A stretch of DNA of 64,000 nt, taken from NCBI GenBank assembly GCA_964571855.1, contig CAZNDO010000007.1, forward strand, positions 106,521 to 170,520. Reading direction: 5' to 3'. Each line of letters starts with the position of its first letter. Position 1 is the first letter of the stretch. The DNA is from CAYYFX01 sp964571855 (GTDB lineage: Bacteria; ARS69). A program made the translations under genes and the position numbers. A model generated the notes under the pieces. That model saw only the letters and a list, made by a program, of their open reading frames with translations, did no database searches and had not been told where the DNA came from. This document shows, piece after piece, positions 17,540 through 25,282 of the stretch.

Positions 17540-18846
17540 CGGAGCTTCCGCAGGCGGCGGGACGGAGGGAAGCCGCGCCGGCCCACAAGGACGACAGCCA
17601 GCTGCGGCAGAAGACCATGCTGGCGGAGCACTACACGCGGCTGGAGAACGCGCCGGAGACCGGCGAGAAGAACGTCTACACGTTCGTTCCCGGCAACCTC
17701 ACGGAGCTGGTCCGCAGCTTCGACCTGCTGCCGGTGCTGCCGGAGATCAACGCGCTGCAGAGCGCGATGCGCGGCAAGTCGCGCGACTACATCGCGCTCG
17801 CGGAGAAGGCCGGGCACTCGGAGGACGTCTGCACGTACGTGAAGTGCGACCTGGGCATGAAGCGCTCCGGGAACGTCGGCCCCACCGGCCAGCGGCTGCC
17901 GGATCCGGACCTCCTGCTGCTCTCCTACACGGGCTGCTTCACGTTCATGAAGTGGTTCGAGATCCTCCGGCAGGAGTACGGCTGCCCGGTGGCGATGCTG
18001 CACGTGCCGTACCAGGCGAACGGGCACGTCACGGAATCCATGCGCCGCTACGTCGTGGACCAGCTGCGGGAGAAGGTGATCCCCGCGCTGGAGCGGGTGT
18101 CCGGGCGGCCCTACGACGAGGACCGGCTGAGGGAGATGCTGGCCCGGTCCGCGCGCGCGGAGGACGACCTGGTCTGGGTGCTGCAGTCCGCGAGGAACCG
18201 TCCTTCGCCGATCGACGCCTACTTCGGCGGCGTGTACTACATCGGCCCGATCTTCACGGCGTTCCGCGGCACGGAGGAGGCGGTGGGCTACTACCGCGCG
18301 CTGCGGGCGGAGGTCGCCGAGCGCATCGAGCAGCGGCTCGGTCCGGTGACCCCGGAAGGCGTGATGAAGGAGGAGCGCTTCCGGCTCGTGGTGGAGGGTC
18401 CGCCGAACTGGACCGACTTCCGCGCCTTCTGGAGGATGTTCGCCGACGAGGGGGCGGTGGTGGTGGCGTCCACCTACACGAAGGTGGGCGGCGTGTACGA
18501 CTTCGGCTTCCGGCACGATCCGGACCGGCCGCTGGAGACGCTGGCCGACTACTGCATGGGCTGCTACACGAACCTGAACCTCCCGTCGCGCGTGGACATG
18601 CTCGTGCGCTACCTGGAGGAGTACGACGCGGACGGGCTGCTCGTGAACTCCATCAAGAGCTGCAACTCGTTCAGCGCGGGCCAGCTCATGATGCTGCGCG
18701 AGGTGGAGTCCCGCACGGGCCGGCCCGCCGGATTCGTGGAGAGCGACCTGGTGGATCCCCGCTACTTCTCCGCGTCCAACATCAAGAACCGGCTGGAATC
18801 CTACTTCCAGATGATCGAGCAGAAGCGCTCGGGGGTGCGCGCATGA
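17536..18846 (+). CDS. bcrB: benzoyl-CoA reductase subunit B (class I)
   Basis: Partner of BcrC in the substrate-binding half of the reductase (436 residues, the normal length). Conserved elements include 'DVCTYVKCDLGMKRSGNVGP' with its Cys residues, 'LLSYTGCFTFMKWFE', 'PYQANGHVTESMRRYVVDQL' and 'GVYDFGFRHDP ... YCMGCYTNLNLPSR', again with candidate cluster cysteines. It starts with ATG overlapping bcrC and ends overlapping bcrA. It is oxygen-sensitive in studied homologues, consistent with an anaerobic lifestyle. Confidence 0.93.
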   Translation: MTELPQAAGRREAAPAHKDDSQLRQKTMLAEHYTRLENAPETGEKNVYTFVPGNLTELVRSFDLLPVLPEINALQSAMRGKSRDYIALAEKAGHSEDVCTYVKCDLGMKRSGNVGPTGQRLPDPDLLLLSYTGCFTFMKWFEILRQEYGCPVAMLHVPYQANGHVTESMRRYVVDQLREKVIPALERVSGRPYDEDRLREMLARSARAEDDLVWVLQSARNRPSPIDAYFGGVYYIGPIFTAFRGTEEAVGYYRALRAEVAERIEQRLGPVTPEGVMKEERFRLVVEGPPNWTDFRAFWRMFADEGAVVVASTYTKVGGVYDFGFRHDPDRPLETLADYCMGCYTNLNLPSRVDMLVRYLEEYDADGLLVNSIKSCNSFSAGQLMMLREVESRTGRPAGFVESDLVDPRYFSASNIKNRLESYFQMIEQKRSGVRA

Positions 18847-20159
18847 AGTGCTGCGTGGGGATCGACCTCGGCTCCACCACGACGAAGGCGGTCGTGCTGG
18901 ACGAGGGCGGGGGCGTCCTGGGGCGCGGCATCACGAACAGCCGGAGCAACTACACCGTGGCCTGCGACGTGGCGGTGAGCGAGGCCATGATCGACACGAG
19001 GTTCGGCCTGGTCGAGTCCGGCCTGCGCGCGGCCGGCCTGGCCGCGGACCGCACCGAGGCGGTGCTGGAGGAGCTGGGACGCCGGTTCCGCGAGCAGCAG
19101 TACCGGAGCCAGCTGGACGTCTTCGAGGAGAAGGTGCGCGCGCTCCCCGAGGTCCGCGGCTCGGCCAACGGGCTGGCCGGGCACGTGACCACCATCCTGG
19201 AGACGCTGCGGGCCGAGACCGCGGAGCTGTTCGGCGCGGGCACGGTCCGGCGCAGCGACTTCTTCCGCGACCTGCTGGCCAGCCGCTACCATCCGCTGGC
19301 CGAGGCGCTGGCCCGCGACGCCGGCGCGGACTTCAACCGGCTGCTCGGGCTGTTCGACAAGGCGATCCTGCAGGTGGAGAACGTGCCGCCCGCATCGGCG
19401 GACTTCCCGGCCCACGTGCGCAACGCGGTCGCCACGGTACCGGGTATCGGGCCCGAAGTGGTGGAGGTCGCGCGCGAGGCGGCCGGGCGCGAGCTGGCGG
19501 TCGTGCGGCACGTCGGCACCGGCTACGGTCGCGCCACGCTGCCCTTCCCGAAGGAACAGATCCGCTCGGAGATCCTGTGCCACGGGCTCGGGGCGCACCG
19601 CATGTTCCCCGCCACGCGCACCGTGCTGGACATCGGCGGACAGGACACGAAGGCGATCCAGGTGGACGCCGACGGGATCGTCACGTCGTTCCAGATGAAT
19701 GACCGGTGCGCGGCCGGCTGCGGCAGGTACCTCGGCTACATCGCGGACGAGATGAACCTCGGCGTGCAGGAGCTGGGTCCCCTGGCGCGGCAGTCCACGC
19801 GGACGGTCCGGATCAACTCCACGTGCACGGTCTTCGCCGGAGCGGAGCTTCGCGAGCGCCTCTCCCTGGGCGAGAAGCGGGAGGACATCCTCGCCGGGCT
19901 GCACCGGGCCATCATCCTGCGGGCCATGTCGCTCCTCGCGCGCTCGGGCGGCGTGACGGAGGAGTTCACCTTCACCGGCGGCGTGGCGCGCAACCCGGCG
20001 GCCGTCGAGTCGCTGCGCGGGCTCGTGGACGAGAACTACGGCGCGATGCGGATCAACATCTCCCCCGACAGCATCTACACCGGCGCCCTGGGGGCCGCGC
20101 TGTTCGCGCGGCGCGAGTGGACGAGGGAGCCCGGGGCGGCCGCGGGGGTTGCGTCATGA
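18843..20159 (+). CDS. bcrA: benzoyl-CoA reductase subunit A (ATPase, class I)
   Basis: ASKHA-fold ATPase subunit of 438 residues that couples ATP hydrolysis to electron transfer into BcrBC. The phosphate-1 motif is 'GIDLGSTTTKAVVLDEGG' at the N-terminus and phosphate-2 is 'TVLDIGGQDTKAIQVD'. The bridging [4Fe-4S] ligands are the cysteines of 'NDRCAAGCGRYLG' and 'NSTCTVFAGAELRERL', as in 2-hydroxyglutaryl-CoA dehydratase activators. The roughly 150-residue insertion between residues 60 and 215 distinguishes BcrA from the shorter BcrD. Ferredoxin, the expected donor, is not encoded nearby. Confidence 0.92.
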   Translation: MKCCVGIDLGSTTTKAVVLDEGGGVLGRGITNSRSNYTVACDVAVSEAMIDTRFGLVESGLRAAGLAADRTEAVLEELGRRFREQQYRSQLDVFEEKVRALPEVRGSANGLAGHVTTILETLRAETAELFGAGTVRRSDFFRDLLASRYHPLAEALARDAGADFNRLLGLFDKAILQVENVPPASADFPAHVRNAVATVPGIGPEVVEVAREAAGRELAVVRHVGTGYGRATLPFPKEQIRSEILCHGLGAHRMFPATRTVLDIGGQDTKAIQVDADGIVTSFQMNDRCAAGCGRYLGYIADEMNLGVQELGPLARQSTRTVRINSTCTVFAGAELRERLSLGEKREDILAGLHRAIILRAMSLLARSGGVTEEFTFTGGVARNPAAVESLRGLVDENYGAMRINISPDSIYTGALGAALFARREWTREPGAAAGVAS

Positions 20160-21031
20160 CCGGCACCGGCATCCCCGCGGTCCTGCGCGCGGCCGGGATC
20201 GACGTGGGCTCCTCCGCGGTCAAGGTGGTCCTGGTGGAGAGCGGCGAGGACGGGGACGCCCGCGTCCTCGCATCGGCCACGGAGAGGATCCGCCGGCGCG
20301 ACCCCCGGGCCGTGGCCGAGGAGCTGTTCGACGCGTGCCGGGGGCGGGCCGCCTGGCCCGCGGAGAGCCTCCACTACGTGGCCACCACGGGAGAGGGCGA
20401 CGTCCTGGAACTGCGTACCGGCCACTTCTACGGGATGACCACGCACTCCCGCGGCGGACTGTTCCTGGACCCGGAGGCGCGGGCGGTCCTGGACATCGGC
20501 GCGCTGCACGCGCGGGCGGTCCTGATGGACGAGCGGGCCAAGGTGCTCGGCTACCGCATGACCAGCCAGTGCGCGTCCGGTTCCGGGCAGTTCCTGGAGA
20601 ACATCTGCCGCTACCTGGGCATCACGATCGACGAGATCGGTCCGCTCTCGCTGCGGGCGGACGACCCCGAGCGTTGCTCGTCGATCTGCGCGGTCCTTGC
20701 GGAGACCGACGTGATCAACATGGTCTCCCGCGGCATCTCCACCGCGAACATCATCCGCGGCATCCACGAGTCCATGGCGGGCCGCTACCTGCGCCTGCTC
20801 ACGTCGGTCAAGGCGCGCGGCGTCGTCCTGGTCACGGGCGGGCTGTCGCGGGATGCGGGACTCGTGGACGCGCTGGGCAAGCTCGCCCTCGAGCAGAACG
20901 CCCCCTTCACGATCCGGACGCACGAGGACTCGGTGCTCGCGGGGGCGCTGGGGGCCGCCATCTGGGGAGCGTTCCGCGCGAGGCGTCTGGCCGCCCAGGG
21001 CATCTCCTTCGCCGCGAAGGCCGTTCCATGA
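20156..21031 (+). CDS. bcrD: benzoyl-CoA reductase subunit D (ATPase, class I)
   Basis: Second ASKHA ATPase subunit (291 residues), pairing with BcrA around the shared [4Fe-4S] cluster. Motifs are 'AGIDVGSSAVKVVLVES', 'AVLDIGALHARAVLMDE', 'TSQCASGSGQFLENICRYLG' and 'CSSICAVLAETDVINMVSRG', with 'LVTGGLSRDAGLV' as the adenosine loop. In phosphate-2 the usual Gly-Gly-Gln-Asp is Gly-Ala-Leu-His; how common this is in BcrD needs an alignment. The start overlaps bcrA and the stop overlaps the SDR gene. Confidence 0.92.
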   Translation: MTGTGIPAVLRAAGIDVGSSAVKVVLVESGEDGDARVLASATERIRRRDPRAVAEELFDACRGRAAWPAESLHYVATTGEGDVLELRTGHFYGMTTHSRGGLFLDPEARAVLDIGALHARAVLMDERAKVLGYRMTSQCASGSGQFLENICRYLGITIDEIGPLSLRADDPERCSSICAVLAETDVINMVSRGISTANIIRGIHESMAGRYLRLLTSVKARGVVLVTGGLSRDAGLVDALGKLALEQNAPFTIRTHEDSVLAGALGAAIWGAFRARRLAAQGISFAAKAVP

Positions 21032-21768
21032 CGGAGACACCGCTCGACCGGCTGCTGTCGCTGGAGGGGCGGGTGGCGGTCGTGGCCGGCGGGGGCGGAG
21101 GGATCGGCGCCGCGACGGTCGGCCGCTTCCGCGAGGCCGGGGCGCAGGTGGCCTGCGTGGACCGTCCCGGCGTGGCGGCGCCGGAGGGCGCGATCCCGTT
21201 CGCGTGCGACATCGGCGATGCCGCGTCCGTCGACGGGCTGTTCGGGGCGCTGCGATCCCGCTTCGAGCGGCTGGACGTGGTGGCCCACTGCGCCGGGATC
21301 ACGCGGGACCGCATGCTGTGGAAGCTCGCGCCGGCGGACTGGAGCGAGGTGCTGCGGGTGAACCTGGATTCGGCGTTCCACCTGCTGCGCCACGCCGTCC
21401 CCTGGATGCGGGAGTTCGGCGGCGGATCCGTGGTGCTCGTCTCCTCGATCAACGGGGAGCGCGGCAAGGCGGGCCAGGCGAACTACGCGGCGAGCAAGGC
21501 CGGGCTCCACGGGCTGGCGCGGACTGCGGCGCGCGAGGCGGGTGCGTTCGGGATCCGCGTGAACGTGGTGGCCCCCGGCTGGATCGAGACCCCCATGACC
21601 GCCGGCCTCCCCGACGAAGCCCGGCGGCGCGGCGAGGAGGAGTCCGCGCTGCGCCGCCTCGGAGCACCGGACGACGTGGCGCGGGCCATCCTGTTCCTCG
21701 CCGCCGACGCCAGCCGCCACGTCACGGGGCAGGTGCTCCGCGTGGACGGCGGCCAGCTGATCGGTTGA
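21028..21768 (+). CDS. short-chain dehydrogenase/reductase, candidate 3-hydroxyacyl-CoA dehydrogenase
   Basis: A 246-residue classical SDR resembling FabG: 'VVAGGGGGIGAATVGRF' (cofactor-binding Gly motif), 'DVVAHCAGITRDRMLW', catalytic Ser in 'VLVSSINGERG', 'NYAASKAGLHGLAR' (Tyr-x-x-x-Lys), and 'PGWIETPMTAGLP'. It is the last gene coupled to the bcr operon (ATGA overlap). A likely role is oxidation of 3-hydroxypimeloyl-CoA, the product of Oah, but a FabG-type role cannot be excluded. The second Gly residue run differs slightly from the usual T-G-G-x-x-G-I-G. Confidence 0.75.
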   Translation: MTETPLDRLLSLEGRVAVVAGGGGGIGAATVGRFREAGAQVACVDRPGVAAPEGAIPFACDIGDAASVDGLFGALRSRFERLDVVAHCAGITRDRMLWKLAPADWSEVLRVNLDSAFHLLRHAVPWMREFGGGSVVLVSSINGERGKAGQANYAASKAGLHGLARTAAREAGAFGIRVNVVAPGWIETPMTAGLPDEARRRGEEESALRRLGAPDDVARAILFLAADASRHVTGQVLRVDGGQLIG

Positions 21769-21779
21769 ACGTTCCCCTC

Positions 21780-21803
21780 GGCCGGCCCGCGGGCCGGCCC
21801 TTT
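21780..21803 (+). terminator. GC-rich palindrome after the bcr operon
   Basis: A perfect 20-base palindrome (GGCCGGCC, CGCG, GGCCGGCC; 21780-21799) followed by C-TTT lies 12 bases after the SDR stop and just before the GNAT ribosome site. It may end or attenuate the bcr transcript, leaving GNAT partly separate. Confidence 0.4.
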
Positions 21804-21815
21804 CCGGAGGACGAC

Positions 21816-22313
21816 ATGACGCTGGGATCGGAAACCGGAAGCAGGGCCGTGCTCGTGCGCGGTCTGAAGCCCGAGGATCTCGCCCGGGTGATCCAGCTCG
21901 ACGCGAAGGTCACCGGACGCCGGCGCGAGGAATTCTTCCGCGTGAAGCTGCAGCAGAACCTCCAGGAGACCGGCATCAAGGTGTCCCTGGCCGCGGAGGT
22001 GGACGGGTATTTCTGCGGCTTCCTGCTGGCCCGCGTCTTCTACGGGGAATTCGGGACGTTGGAGCCCGCGGCGGTCCTGGACACGCTGGACGTGGATCCG
22101 GACTTCCAGGGCCGGGGGGTGGGCCGCGCGCTCCTGGATCAGCTCTGCACGAATCTCGCCGGGATCGGCGTGGGACAACTCCGGACCGAGGTGAGCTGGA
22201 ACTCGCCCCATCTCCTGACGTTCTTCCAGCGCGAGGGATTCCGGCCGGCGCCGCGGTTCTGCCTGGACCTGGACATCGGCCGGCGTCCGCGCTGGGACGA
22301 GGAGCCGGGCTGA
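21816..22313 (+). CDS. GNAT-family N-acetyltransferase
   Basis: A 165-residue acyltransferase with the acetyl-CoA binding motif 'VDPDFQGRGVGRALLDQL' (R/Q-x-x-G-x-G/A) near residue 97 and a following 'NSPHLLTFFQREGFRPAPRF' typical of ribosomal-protein or small-molecule GNATs. The ATG follows GGAGG at 21806-21810. It is 47 bases after the bcr operon across a strong palindrome. Rhodopseudomonas palustris carries an acetyltransferase gene (badL) in its benzoate cluster, so a regulatory or detoxifying role linked to aromatics is possible, but nothing in the sequence proves it. Confidence 0.75.
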   Translation: MTLGSETGSRAVLVRGLKPEDLARVIQLDAKVTGRRREEFFRVKLQQNLQETGIKVSLAAEVDGYFCGFLLARVFYGEFGTLEPAAVLDTLDVDPDFQGRGVGRALLDQLCTNLAGIGVGQLRTEVSWNSPHLLTFFQREGFRPAPRFCLDLDIGRRPRWDEEPG

Positions 22314-22352
22314 CCGGCGGCCGCGCACGGGCAGGCCGGCCGGTCCGTCCGG

Positions 22353-23534
22353 TCAGGCGGAGGCGTGCGGCTCGCGGGACGTGCGGAAGATCGGCAGCAG
22401 CTTCTCGAACAGGGCCAGGAGCAGGAACGGCAGCACGAAGATCGCCACGGCCGCCAGGACGCCCTCCTTCTCGAACAGCCCGGGGTGGTAGGCCTCGCGG
22501 AACCCGCGCATGCTCTTGGAGAAGAGCTGCCCGCCGATCACCACGTTCCAGCGCATGGCCAGCACCTGCAGCAGCAGGAGCAGCGACGCCACCATCGCCA
22601 GCGTGTTCCTCACCTGGTCGTGCAGCCGGCGGTCCATGAGCACGAGCAGCATGAGCAGGATGAACGGGATCAGCCCCCCCAGCACCATCTGGATGGAGAT
22701 GAACGAGATGGAGAGCTGGTGCGTGAGGAGGTAGCCGATCACCTCCCACTCCTCCGCCTTCTCGTACGACAGCGTGATGATCTCCAGGATCTCCAGGGTC
22801 AGCGTCATGATGAGGAAGAGCCACAGCCATCGTGCCATCGCGGAGATCGCGACGCCGTCGATCGGGATCCCCTTCACCTTCGCGACCGTCTGGTACAGGA
22901 CGATCAGCAACGCGATGCCCGAGACCATGGCCGAGAACAGGAAGATCACCGGCATGAGCGGCGTGGACCACCAGGGGTTCGCCTTGAGGGCGCCGAACAG
23001 GAAGCCCACGTAGCCGTGGAGCAGGCAGGCCGCCGGGATGCCGATGGCCGCCAGCACCCGGATCACCTTCCCGTCGTTCCGGAGCGACTCCGGGGAGACG
23101 TCATACACCCCGAGCGCGAGCATGGAGTAGAGCCGGCGCCGCAACCCGCGCGACTCCGCCGCGTACCGGACGATCTCCGGACGGAACACGAACCACACCT
23201 CCAGGATCACGATCAGCAGGTAGCCGGTGTAGAGCAGCCCGAAGCCGGCCATGGCCGACGTGAAGTTCGGCGTGATCACGATGTTCAACGCCCGCTCGGG
23301 GTGGCCCAGGTGGTTCAGCAGGGGGAGCGTGGCCACCGCCAGGAAGCACACCGACGTGGCCAGGGCCAGCCGGGCGAGGGGCTTGAACTCCTCGCGCCCG
23401 AAGACGTGGTAGAACGACGAGACCAGGAACGATCCCGCCACGAGCCCCGTGAGGTACGGGTACATCACGATCATGAGGCTCCAATGGATGTGCACGTCGT
23501 TCGGGAACAGGAACCCCGTGATCTCCGGCAGCAT
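22353..23534 (-). CDS. NrfD/PsrC-type quinone-interacting membrane subunit
   Basis: A 393-residue integral membrane protein with about ten transmembrane helices, matching the NrfD family that moves electrons between the quinone pool and periplasmic iron-sulfur subunits. Family-like stretches are 'WSLMIVMYPYLTGLVAGSF', 'HLGHPERALNIVITPNFTSAM' and 'HGYVGFLFGALKANPWWS'. The ATG overlaps the stop of the ferredoxin gene by one base (TGATG). With the futalosine genes present, menaquinone is the likely partner. Confidence 0.88.
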   Translation of the reverse strand: MLPEITGFLFPNDVHIHWSLMIVMYPYLTGLVAGSFLVSSFYHVFGREEFKPLARLALATSVCFLAVATLPLLNHLGHPERALNIVITPNFTSAMAGFGLLYTGYLLIVILEVWFVFRPEIVRYAAESRGLRRRLYSMLALGVYDVSPESLRNDGKVIRVLAAIGIPAACLLHGYVGFLFGALKANPWWSTPLMPVIFLFSAMVSGIALLIVLYQTVAKVKGIPIDGVAISAMARWLWLFLIMTLTLEILEIITLSYEKAEEWEVIGYLLTHQLSISFISIQMVLGGLIPFILLMLLVLMDRRLHDQVRNTLAMVASLLLLLQVLAMRWNVVIGGQLFSKSMRGFREAYHPGLFEKEGVLAAVAIFVLPFLLLALFEKLLPIFRTSREPHASA

Positions 23535-24319
23535 CAGCGCACCTCCGCGTCGAGGCCGACGTAGTAGCAGCGGGGTTTGGTCAAGAGCTCCTTCTGCAGG
23601 ACCTGCACGCGCTTCGTGGCCAGGATCCCGTGGATCGGGTCGTCCGGGTCCTGCATGTCGCCGAAGACGCGCGCGCCCACGGGGCAGACGGTGACGCACG
23701 CCGGGCGCAGGCCCTTCCGGAGGCGGTGGTAACACCACGTGCACTTGTCCGCGGTCCGCGTGCGCGGGTCGAGATACCGGCTTCCGTAGGGGCAGGCCTG
23801 CACGCAGTAGCCGCAGCCGATGCAGCGGTCCCGGTCCACGAGGACGGCGCCGTCCTTCGTCTTGTACGAGGCGCCCACGGGGCACACCTGCGTGCAGGGC
23901 GTCGCGTCGCAGTGGTTGCAGATCTTCGGCACGAAGAAGGACTTCTCCAGACGCCGTCCCGTGTCCGCGCGGGAGAATCCGCGCTCGCCGCCGTCGGGCG
24001 AGTCCACGAAGGCCTCGCCGCCCGTGGAGATCTCGTACCGCTCGATCCAGGTGCGGTAATACCCCTCGGCCACGTCGTTCTCGGCGCGGCACGCGCGGAC
24101 GCAGGCGCCGCACCCTATGCACTTGTACGTGTCGATGAGGTACACCCAGCGGTGCTTCGTCCAGTCGTACTCGGGGACGGTGGCGTCCACGTCCTCGGGG
24201 AGGATCAGTCCCACCACTCCGAACGAGACGGCGGTGCCGCCGATCCTCCGGAGGAAATCGCGCCGCGACCCGGACACGGGCGCGGTCCGCTCACGATCCG
24301 CTGCGGGCTCGGTTCCCAT
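23534..24319 (-). CDS. Tat-exported four-cluster ferredoxin (NrfC/PsrB-like)
   Basis: A 261-residue iron-sulfur protein. The N-terminus has a twin-arginine signal (S-R-R-D-F-L then a hydrophobic stretch). Four cysteine groups bind four [4Fe-4S] clusters: 'CIGCGACVRACRAEN', 'CNHCDATPCTQVCPVGA', 'CIGCGYCVQACPYG' and 'CTWC ... CVTVCPVGA'. I chose the ATG at 24319 because GGAG lies five bases upstream; an ATG at 24334 is the alternative. It would pass electrons between the NrfD subunit and the tetraheme cytochrome in the periplasm. No molybdopterin catalytic subunit is adjacent. Confidence 0.88.
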   Translation of the reverse strand: MGTEPAADRERTAPVSGSRRDFLRRIGGTAVSFGVVGLILPEDVDATVPEYDWTKHRWVYLIDTYKCIGCGACVRACRAENDVAEGYYRTWIERYEISTGGEAFVDSPDGGERGFSRADTGRRLEKSFFVPKICNHCDATPCTQVCPVGASYKTKDGAVLVDRDRCIGCGYCVQACPYGSRYLDPRTRTADKCTWCYHRLRKGLRPACVTVCPVGARVFGDMQDPDDPIHGILATKRVQVLQKELLTKPRCYYVGLDAEVR

Positions 24320-24338
24320 GTGCGCTCCGTTCATCCGG

Positions 24339-24824
24339 TCAGAGAGGGGAGTGGGCCTCATGACAATCGAAGCAGGACTCCGGTCCGATCTCGCCGCCCT
24401 CGTCCCGCACGTGCTGCTTCGGGTTGATCTGCGGATGCGCGGCGGGACGCGCGTCCAGCCTCTCATGGCAGTCCAGGCAGAGCTGCGCGTCGCGGCGGAT
24501 CGGCATCCCGGCAAGGAGCTCGTCCCCCGCCACGTGCACGGCGAGCGGGGCGTGGCAGCCCTCGCACGCGAGCGCCGCGTGCCCGCCGGCTGCCAGCTCC
24601 GCGGCGCGGTCGTCGTGGCAGGACGCACAGGACGCGTTCCCGCCGTGGCGAGGTGCCCGCTCGTCGTGCTGCCCGATCGCCGCGGCCCGGTAGGCGCCGT
24701 ACTGCCCCCAGGTCTCCGGCACGAAGAACGAGCGCCCGAGGACGAGCACGATCACGCCGGCGACGAGCGCCAGGAACACCCGGAAGATGTGCTTCGCGTG
24801 GGCGAGCGGGCTGTCGGGTCTCAC
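24339..24824 (-). CDS. membrane-anchored tetraheme cytochrome c
   Basis: A 161-residue protein with one N-terminal transmembrane helix (residues 13-30) and four CxxCH heme sites (CASCH, CEGCH, CLDCH, CFDCH). Extra His residues between them can serve as distal ligands. This resembles small NapC/NrfB-like periplasmic electron carriers. The GTG start at 24824 has a GGAGGGG ribosome site and overlaps the small upstream gene (GTGA). It belongs to the ferredoxin-NrfD operon and likely connects it to an unlinked terminal reductase or oxidase. Confidence 0.85.
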   Translation of the reverse strand: MRPDSPLAHAKHIFRVFLALVAGVIVLVLGRSFFVPETWGQYGAYRAAAIGQHDERAPRHGGNASCASCHDDRAAELAAGGHAALACEGCHAPLAVHVAGDELLAGMPIRRDAQLCLDCHERLDARPAAHPQINPKQHVRDEGGEIGPESCFDCHEAHSPL

Positions 24825-25072
24825 GTCCCCTCCTCGCGACCGGGCGATGCGGGCGGCAGCTTGTCGGGGCGGCACAGCCAGCGGAGCCACGTCTCCTCGC
24901 GCCGGGTCGGCGGCTCGGGCGGGGGCGGGAGCGTCTCGGAGGCGGCCAGCCAGGTGAAGAACGGGACACCGGGGTCCCGCCCGGCGGGGGGCGCGGGCGG
25001 CAGGGCCTCGCCGCCGGCCAGCCAGGCCGCGAAGTCCAGGGAGCGACGCCACGCGGGGGGACGGGGCGTCAT
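24821..25072 (-). CDS. small protein with three Trp-Leu...Leu-Pro-Pro repeats
   Basis: An 83-residue protein of unknown function that leads the redox operon. It consists of three imperfect repeats of about 25 residues: 'FAAWLAGGEALPPAPP', 'FFTWLAASETLPPPPEPP' and 'TWLRWLCRPDKLPPASP'. Each is an amphipathic Trp-Leu helix followed by a Leu-Pro-Pro turn. There is no signal peptide and one Cys. The ATG at 25072 overlaps the stop of an 11-codon upstream ORF, and its own stop overlaps the cytochrome start, so it is clearly translated with the operon. A binding or assembly role for the redox complex is a guess. Confidence 0.6.
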   Translation of the reverse strand: MTPRPPAWRRSLDFAAWLAGGEALPPAPPAGRDPGVPFFTWLAASETLPPPPEPPTRREETWLRWLCRPDKLPPASPGREEGT

Positions 25073-25104
25073 CGGGGTCCGCGGGGGTCGGACACTCGGC
25101 TCAT
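25069..25104 (-). CDS. 11-codon leader ORF
   Basis: A short ORF (MSRVSDPRGPR, then stop) starts at an ATG with GAGGG six bases upstream. Its TGA overlaps the ATG of the repeat protein (ATGA). It lies between the predicted promoter and the operon, so it may couple translation into the small gene. It is too short to be sure. Confidence 0.35.
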   Translation of the reverse strand: MSRVSDPRGPR

Positions 25105-25126
25105 GACTTCCCTCAGGAGTGCCGCC

Positions 25127-25155
25127 AATATATGACAGAAAAGTCCAGATCTCAA
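25127..25155 (-). promoter_or_regulatory. sigma-70-type promoter of the NrfD redox operon
   Basis: On the minus strand, TTGAGA (25155-25150) and TATATT (25132-25127) are separated by exactly 17 bases within an AT-rich island that stands out in this GC-rich DNA. Transcription would start near 25120, about 50 bases before the repeat-protein ATG. The remaining gap to 25282 shows nothing else. Confidence 0.6.
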
Positions 25156-25282
25156 GGACGTTTGGGGGGGCGGGCCGCACCCGGGCCACCGGCTGGCGCG
25201 GTCAGTCCCCCGCGTAGCCGAGTGCCTCGAGGCGTGCGGGCGACTCCCATCCCGCCGCTCCGGCCTGTCCGGGCGGGTCGTC

